64,000 nucleotides of DNA. Source: Micromonospora sp. C28SCA-DRY-2. GTDB taxonomy: Bacteria > Actinomycetota > Actinomycetes > Mycobacteriales > Micromonosporaceae. The notes beneath the pieces are model-generated. The model was not told the origin of the DNA, did not search any database, and saw only the letters and a program-made list of their open reading frames with translations. The position numbers were made by a program, and so were the translations under genes. The stretch covers positions 744,001 to 808,000 of the forward strand of contig NZ_JAUMKD010000003.1 of assembly GCF_030519475.1 (NCBI RefSeq), read 5' to 3'. Shown here one piece after another: positions 59,850-64,000 of this stretch; position 1 is the stretch's first letter, and every line of letters begins with the position of its first letter.

Positions 59850-61402
59850 GCGACCCGGTCGGCAGCGGCCCGGCGCAGCCCGGCCCGGACCAGCCGCGGC
59901 ACGGCGCCGAACCGGTCGCACCCGGGCCGGCGATGCCCGGCACCCGACCCGCCACCCCGCCGGCGGACGTCCCGCCGCCCGGCGCGTTCCCACCCGGCGC
60001 GTTCCCACCCGGCGCGGCCCCACCGCCCGGCGCCTTTTCGCCGCCGGGCGGGCTGCCGCCGCCGGGCGCGGTGGAGCCGCGGCAACGGCTGCACCCGCTG
60101 AGCCCGGCGCTGCACGGCGCCAAGTCGCTGGTGGTGGTGATCGCCGGCCTGTCCTGGTCGACGCTGTCCCGGGTGGGCTTCGGCTGGTTCGCCGCGATGG
60201 TGGTGGTGATCGCCCTGGGCGCCACCGTGCTGTCGGTGGTGAGCTGGTACAACACCGGCTACCACGTGGTCGGCCGCGAGCTGCGGGTGTACGAGGGGCT
60301 GCTCTGGCGGCGCACCCGGGCGATCCCGCTGGAGCGGCTCCAGGCCGTCGAGGTGGTCCGCCCGCTGCTCGCCCAGCTCACCGGCCTGGCCGAGCTACGG
60401 CTGGAGGTGGTCGGCGGGGGCAAGACCGAGGCCCCGCTGGCGTACCTGAGCGTGGCCGACGCCGCCGCGCTGCGCCAGCGGCTGCTGGCCCTCGCCGGCC
60501 GGGTCGCCCCCGGGGCGGCGGGGCCGGCCCCGGCGGCACCGGGCGCGCCGGCCCCGGCGGCGGTGGCCCCGGAGGACGCCGCCGTCCCGCCCGGCCGGCC
60601 GCTGCACGCGGTCCGCAACGAGGATCTGCTGGTCAGCCAGTTGCTCACCCCGCAGGCGTTCTTCCTGCCGTTCGGGCTGGCCTTCGTGGCGGTGCAGTTC
60701 CTCTCCGAGGGGTCCTGGTCGTTCATCGCGGTGGCCAGCACGCTCACCGCGATGGCCGGCGTGCTGCTGCAACCGGTCCGCCGGGTGCTCGACGACTGGA
60801 ACTTCCGGCTGGCCCGGGACGAGGGCACGCTGCGGGTGCGCAACGGCCTGCTGGAGACCCGCGCTCAGACGGTGCCGCTGCACCGGGTGCAGACGGTGGG
60901 GGTGACCTGGCCGCTGCTGTGGCGGGTCAAGGGCTGGCTCCGGCTGCGGCTGGAGGTGGCCGGCTACTCCGCCGGGGAGGCCGACGAGCGCAACCGGCCG
61001 GACCGGCTGCTCCCGGTCGGTGACCTGCCGACCGGCGAGGCGATCGTCGCCGAGGTGCTGCCCGGGGTGCGGATCGGCGCCCTGCCGCTGAGCCCGCCGC
61101 CGGCCCGGGCCCGCTGGCTCAACCCGCTCAGCCGGGGCGTGCTCGGCGCCGGCCTGCACGACCGGGTCTTCGCGGTCCGCTCCGGGCTGCTCACCCGGCA
61201 GGTGGCGATCGTGCCGTACGCCCGGATCCAGAGCGTGCGGGTGGTGCAGGGCCCGCTCCAGCGGCGGTTGCGGCTGGCCACCGTGCACGCCGACACCGCC
61301 GGCGGCGCGGGCGCGGCCGCCCGGGACCGCGACCTGACCGAGGCGTGGGCGCTGGCGGCGGAACTGACGGCCCGGGCGCACGCCGCCCGCCGCGCCGGCT
61401 GA
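59846..61402 (+). CDS. Multi-PH-domain (DUF304) membrane protein, YdbT type
   Basis: 518 aa with three DUF304 domains. After a repeat-rich start (PPGAFPPGAFPPGAAPPPGA near residues 45-64), the first domain has YEGLLWRRTRAIPLERLQAV, the second RVRNGLLETRAQTVPLHRVQ and the third AVRSGLLTRQVAIVPYARIQ, each preceded by paired membrane helices. YdbST-type pairs are membrane proteins of unclear role, linked in Bacillus to bacteriocin stress. GTGA overlap with the preceding gene. Confidence 0.88.
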   Translation: MSDPVGSGPAQPGPDQPRHGAEPVAPGPAMPGTRPATPPADVPPPGAFPPGAFPPGAAPPPGAFSPPGGLPPPGAVEPRQRLHPLSPALHGAKSLVVVIAGLSWSTLSRVGFGWFAAMVVVIALGATVLSVVSWYNTGYHVVGRELRVYEGLLWRRTRAIPLERLQAVEVVRPLLAQLTGLAELRLEVVGGGKTEAPLAYLSVADAAALRQRLLALAGRVAPGAAGPAPAAPGAPAPAAVAPEDAAVPPGRPLHAVRNEDLLVSQLLTPQAFFLPFGLAFVAVQFLSEGSWSFIAVASTLTAMAGVLLQPVRRVLDDWNFRLARDEGTLRVRNGLLETRAQTVPLHRVQTVGVTWPLLWRVKGWLRLRLEVAGYSAGEADERNRPDRLLPVGDLPTGEAIVAEVLPGVRIGALPLSPPPARARWLNPLSRGVLGAGLHDRVFAVRSGLLTRQVAIVPYARIQSVRVVQGPLQRRLRLATVHADTAGGAGAAARDRDLTEAWALAAELTARAHAARRAG

Positions 61403-61481
61403 CCGCCCCGGGCCCAGGGGGCCGGCGGTCACCGCACGAGGGCGGGTGGCCGGACCATCCCCGCGCGGGGTCGGGCCGGGG

Positions 61482-62513
61482 TCAGCGGGCCGCGGGTACC
61501 GCCGGTGGCTCGGCGGCGGCCGGCGGGTCGCTCGGGCCGGCGTCCGGCTCCGGCGCGGGGCGGCGGGCCCGGCGGGCCGCCCACCAGCGCTCGGCGAGGC
61601 CGACCACCAGGAAGGTCATCCCCACGTACGCCCAGCCGACCAGCACGTCGATGACGTAGTGCTCGCCGCAGTAGACCAGGGTGAAGGTCATCGCCAGCGG
61701 GTAGGCCAGCAGCAGCGGCCACCAGCGCCGCCGGGTCTGCCGGATGAAGAACAGCACCACGAAGAGTGCGAAAGCGGTGTGCAGCGACGGCATCGCGGCG
61801 ACCGGGTTCGAGGCGATCTGGCCGGCGTTGAGCAGGTTGCCGGCGCCGTGCATGCCGAACGCCTTCCAGCCCCGGGTGGAGATCCGGGCCACCTCCTCCA
61901 GCAGGCCGTTCTGCGCCGCCCACCAGGGTGGGGCGGCCGGGTAGAGGAAGTAGGTGACCAGGCCGGTGGCGCAGAGGAAGCCCCAGCGCCGCATGAACGC
62001 CGCCCAGCGCCCCCGGTCGCGCAGCCAGAGCACCGCGGCGGCGGCCAGCGCCACCACGAAGTGCGAGAAGTAGACCCAGCTGGCCAGCACGTCCCACCAC
62101 TGCACCGCCGGCCGGTAGAGGTGCTCCTGGAGCCACACGGTGGGCACCTCACCGCCGGTGGCCCAGCCGAACATGAACCGGTCGGCGACGATCAACTCGT
62201 ACGCGTGCGGGGTGGCGCCGTTGTCGGCGAACCCGCGGGAGAGGTTGTAGACCGCGAGCAGCAGCACCACCGGCACCCAGTCCCGGGCGAAGCGCAGGTG
62301 GCTGCGCCACGGCCGGGTGGAGTTCCAGGCGATGGTCGCGGCCCAGATCCACAGGAAAGCGTACGCCGGGTCGGTGGGCAGCCCGATGGCGAGCCAGCCG
62401 GCGACGAAGGCCACCCCCCACACGGTCATCGCGACCACGCGGCGGCGCCCGCCGTCGGACGACGCGGGCGGGTCGGTCGGGGCGGGGGGCTGGGGGTCAG
62501 TCACGACGGCCAT
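61482..62513 (-). CDS. PAP2-type membrane phosphatase / inositolphosphotransferase-like protein
   Basis: 343 aa and about six membrane helices. The PAP2 motifs are spread late in the protein: FLYPAAPPWW (motif 1 region), MPSLHTAFALFV (motif 2, His) and YCGEHYVIDVLVGW (motif 3, His and Asp). It belongs to the PAP2_3 group that acts on lipid phosphates or phosphoinositides. ATG 62513 is given; an ATG ten codons upstream is possible. It has a Pro/Ala-rich C-terminal tail. Confidence 0.82.
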   Translation of the reverse strand: MAVVTDPQPPAPTDPPASSDGGRRRVVAMTVWGVAFVAGWLAIGLPTDPAYAFLWIWAATIAWNSTRPWRSHLRFARDWVPVVLLLAVYNLSRGFADNGATPHAYELIVADRFMFGWATGGEVPTVWLQEHLYRPAVQWWDVLASWVYFSHFVVALAAAAVLWLRDRGRWAAFMRRWGFLCATGLVTYFLYPAAPPWWAAQNGLLEEVARISTRGWKAFGMHGAGNLLNAGQIASNPVAAMPSLHTAFALFVVLFFIRQTRRRWWPLLLAYPLAMTFTLVYCGEHYVIDVLVGWAYVGMTFLVVGLAERWWAARRARRPAPEPDAGPSDPPAAAEPPAVPAAR

Positions 62514-62570
62514 CGCGGTCAAGGTTAACGGCGGGTCCGGCATCGACCGACGCGGACCGCCCCGGGCGGG

Positions 62571-63173
62571 TCAGCGTCGCGAACCGGTGCGGCGCTGGTG
62601 GGCGGCGCGCGCCTTGGCCCGGTTGCCGCAGATCTCCATCGAGCACCAGGTACGCCGGCGGTTGCGGGAGTGGTCGTAGTAGGCCCACCGGCAGCTCGGT
62701 TCCCGGCACGCCTTGAGCCGGCTCCAGGTGCCCAGCGCCACCGCCTCGGCGACCACGGCGAGCAGCCCGGCCAGCGCGGCGTCGACGGGCGCCCGGGCGG
62801 CGGGCACCAGCCGGGGCGGGTCGACCGTGACGTCGAGCACCAGCGGCAGGTCGCGGGTCAGCTCGGCCAGTCCGCTCCGGGCGGCCGGGTCCAGGCCGTC
62901 CGCCCGGGGGCTGGGCACCGGTTCGGTGTTGTTCTCGGCGATCAGCGCGCGGATCCCCTCCCGGACCGCGCGGGCCCGGTCGAGCTGCGCCGCGGTGGCC
63001 GTGCTGCCGGCGGGCACCAGGCCGCGGGCGTGCAGCCAGTCGACGAGCCGGGCCGGTGTGTCGAGGTCGTCGCGGCCCTCGTTCCGGGTGTTGACGAACG
63101 CCTCGATCCGGTCGAGCGGGGCGGGCGCCGCGTCGCCGTCCGGCGGGGCGGCGGGGACGGCGTCGGGTGCCAT
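62571..63173 (-). CDS. CGNR zinc-finger / ABATE-domain regulator
   Basis: 200 aa. An N-terminal ABATE (stress-response) domain with EAFVNTRNEGRDDLDTPARL is followed by the CGNR zinc-finger C-terminus: CREPSCRWAYYDHSRNRRRT then WCSMEICGNRAKARAAHQRR. This is a DNA-binding family in actinobacteria. It is divergent from a VOC gene, and the palindrome at 63184-63210 between them is the probable operator. Confidence 0.9.
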   Translation of the reverse strand: MAPDAVPAAPPDGDAAPAPLDRIEAFVNTRNEGRDDLDTPARLVDWLHARGLVPAGSTATAAQLDRARAVREGIRALIAENNTEPVPSPRADGLDPAARSGLAELTRDLPLVLDVTVDPPRLVPAARAPVDAALAGLLAVVAEAVALGTWSRLKACREPSCRWAYYDHSRNRRRTWCSMEICGNRAKARAAHQRRTGSRR

Positions 63174-63183
63174 GGGGACATCC

Positions 63184-63210
63184 TAACCGGCTATTGACCG
63201 TAGCCGGTTA
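63184..63210. promoter_or_regulatory. Candidate CGNR operator TAACCGGCTA-N7-TAGCCGGTTA
   Basis: Perfect 10-base inverted arms with a 7-base centre lie 11 bases upstream of the CGNR start and 47 bases upstream of the divergent VOC start. A partial half-site CGGTTAG recurs at 63234-63240. The layout fits autorepression and control of the VOC gene. Confidence 0.7.
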
Positions 63211-63256
63211 CCTAACTAGCGTACGGCTCACGTCGGTTAGAGGAAGGGATCCGATC

Positions 63257-63592
63257 ATGAGCATCCGCATCGGCAACGTCGGCATCGACACCAACGACCT
63301 GCCCCGCGCCACCGCGTTCTGGCAGGCGGTGACCGGCTACCAGCTCGCCTCCTCGGACGAGAGCGGCAACTACCTGGAGGATCCGGCCAAGGCCGGCGTC
63401 GGCCTGTGGGTCCAGCTGGTCCCCGAGCCGGCGACCGGCAAGAACCGGCTGCACCTGGACCTCTTCACCGCCGACCCGGCCGCCGAGGTGGCCCGGATCC
63501 GCGGGCTCGGCGCCAGCGAGGTCCGGGCGTTCGACGGCTGGACCGTGCTGGCCGACCCGGACGGCAACCAGTTCTGCGTGGTCGCCGCGTAG
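63257..63592 (+). CDS. VOC-superfamily protein under the CGNR regulator
   Basis: 111 aa. IGNVGIDTNDLPRATAFWQA at the start and WTVLADPDGNQFCVVAA at the end are the two VOC modules, with RLHLDLFTADP in between. AGGAAGGGA precedes the ATG. It is likely a small-molecule binding or detoxification protein controlled by the divergent CGNR protein. Confidence 0.88.
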   Translation: MSIRIGNVGIDTNDLPRATAFWQAVTGYQLASSDESGNYLEDPAKAGVGLWVQLVPEPATGKNRLHLDLFTADPAAEVARIRGLGASEVRAFDGWTVLADPDGNQFCVVAA

Positions 63593-63648
63593 CCGCCCGG
63601 CGGCCCGGGAGACGGACGCGGCAACGCCCGCTCGTCTAGGCTTTGTCC

Positions 63649-64000
63649 ATGCGGGAACAGCCGGAGCACGCCGTCACGCCGGGGCTGACCGGCCGGGTGG
63701 AGTTGACAGTCACCGACGCCGACACCGCCCAGGCGGTCGGCTCCGGCGACGTGCCGGTGCTCGGCACGCCCCGGGTGCTCGCGCTGGCCGAGGCGGCCAC
63801 GGTCGCCGCCACGGCGACCCGGATCCAGCCCGGGTCGACCACCGTCGGGGTCCGGGTCGAGCTGGAGCACCTGGCCGCCACGCCGGTCGGCCGTACGGTG
63901 GTGGCCGAGGCGCGACTGGCCAAGGTCGACGGTCGCCGGCTGCTGTTCGAGGTCAGCGTCACCGACGGCGGCGAGCCGGTGGCCGAGGGTCGGGTGGAGC
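63649..64000 (+). CDS. FlK-like hotdog thioesterase (partial, runs off the window)
   Basis: About 117 residues are visible from the ATG at 63649. AVGSGDVPVLGTPRVLALAE carries the acidic/Thr active-site region of fluoroacetyl-CoA-specific (FlK-like) thioesterases, and STTVGVRVELEHLAATPVG is the central hotdog helix-strand with the conserved His. Members hydrolyse acyl-CoA thioesters. A role with fluoroacetate is not implied. The C-terminus lies beyond the window. Confidence 0.8.
   Translation, partial: MREQPEHAVTPGLTGRVELTVTDADTAQAVGSGDVPVLGTPRVLALAEAATVAATATRIQPGSTTVGVRVELEHLAATPVGRTVVAEARLAKVDGRRLLFEVSVTDGGEPVAEGRVE

Noticed and set aside
63649..64000. Calling the terminal gene a fluoroacetyl-CoA thioesterase
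   Set aside because: Only the fold-level motifs are visible and the C-terminus is missing; no organofluorine genes are nearby.

Overview
The window is very GC-rich actinomycete chromosome with frequent GTG starts and tightly overlapping genes. Gene content and order (fabG-fabI-ferrochelatase, DUF3097, MoxR-DUF58-VWA, paired bacterial-PH-domain proteins, NgcE-type sugar binders, a MurD/MurL-like pair) point to Micromonosporaceae, most likely Micromonospora. This is inference from gene content; there is no rRNA or tRNA in the window to confirm it.

Region by region. 1-9 kb: the tail of an unknown gene, a DUF457 membrane hydrolase with an overlapping amidohydrolase, an APH-fold kinase, a GNAT remnant, a two-gene ABC exporter, a MobA-like nucleotidyltransferase and a short PolA-family polymerase. 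9-20 kb: an amino-sugar block. A MurR/RpiR regulator, a SIS-domain sugar-phosphate protein, an NgcE-like lipoprotein and two permeases form one operon, divergent from a GlcNAc-kinase-like gene. A second, paralogous binding-protein/permease set follows after a small VOC-ArsR-SRPBCC operon. Neither set has its own ATPase. 20-26 kb: an acyltransferase, a CoA-acylating semialdehyde dehydrogenase with a class-III aminotransferase (beta-alanine/valine-type catabolism) and two uncharacterised genes. 26.5-30.5 kb: a probable peptidoglycan island with a MurD-like ligase, a MurL-like epimerase and a DUF218-like protein. 30.5-41 kb: a PucR regulator, a dead serine-hydrolase remnant, an RNA methyltransferase, a ThDP enzyme, an SMR efflux pair with its MarR regulator, a second MarR divergent from a GNAT gene, and a class A penicillin-binding protein.

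41.2-49.4 kb is the strangest part. It holds recognisable, normally ordered genes (membrane protein, slipin, NfeD, serine hydrolase, DUF3097, a conserved hypothetical, HAD-IIA phosphatase, ferrochelatase), but every one of the long genes is broken by many small frame changes, and a 17-base A tract sits in the middle. Because core genes such as ferrochelatase are affected and protein similarity stays high across the breaks, unpolished or mis-joined sequence is more likely than biological decay. Clean coding resumes abruptly at fabI (50.3 kb).

49.5-64 kb: fabI and fabG, a two-component system, a secreted or anchored DUF1023 hydrolase with a second acyltransferase, a compact structured 5' region around a 17-codon ORF, a 28-aa membrane peptide, a MoxR-DUF58-VWA operon, a three-gene PH-domain operon, a PAP2-type membrane phosphatase, a CGNR regulator divergent from a VOC protein, and the start of a FlK-like thioesterase. 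Several divergent or regulator-led gene sets carry clear palindromic candidate operators, and four long intergenic palindromes form two related sequence families.
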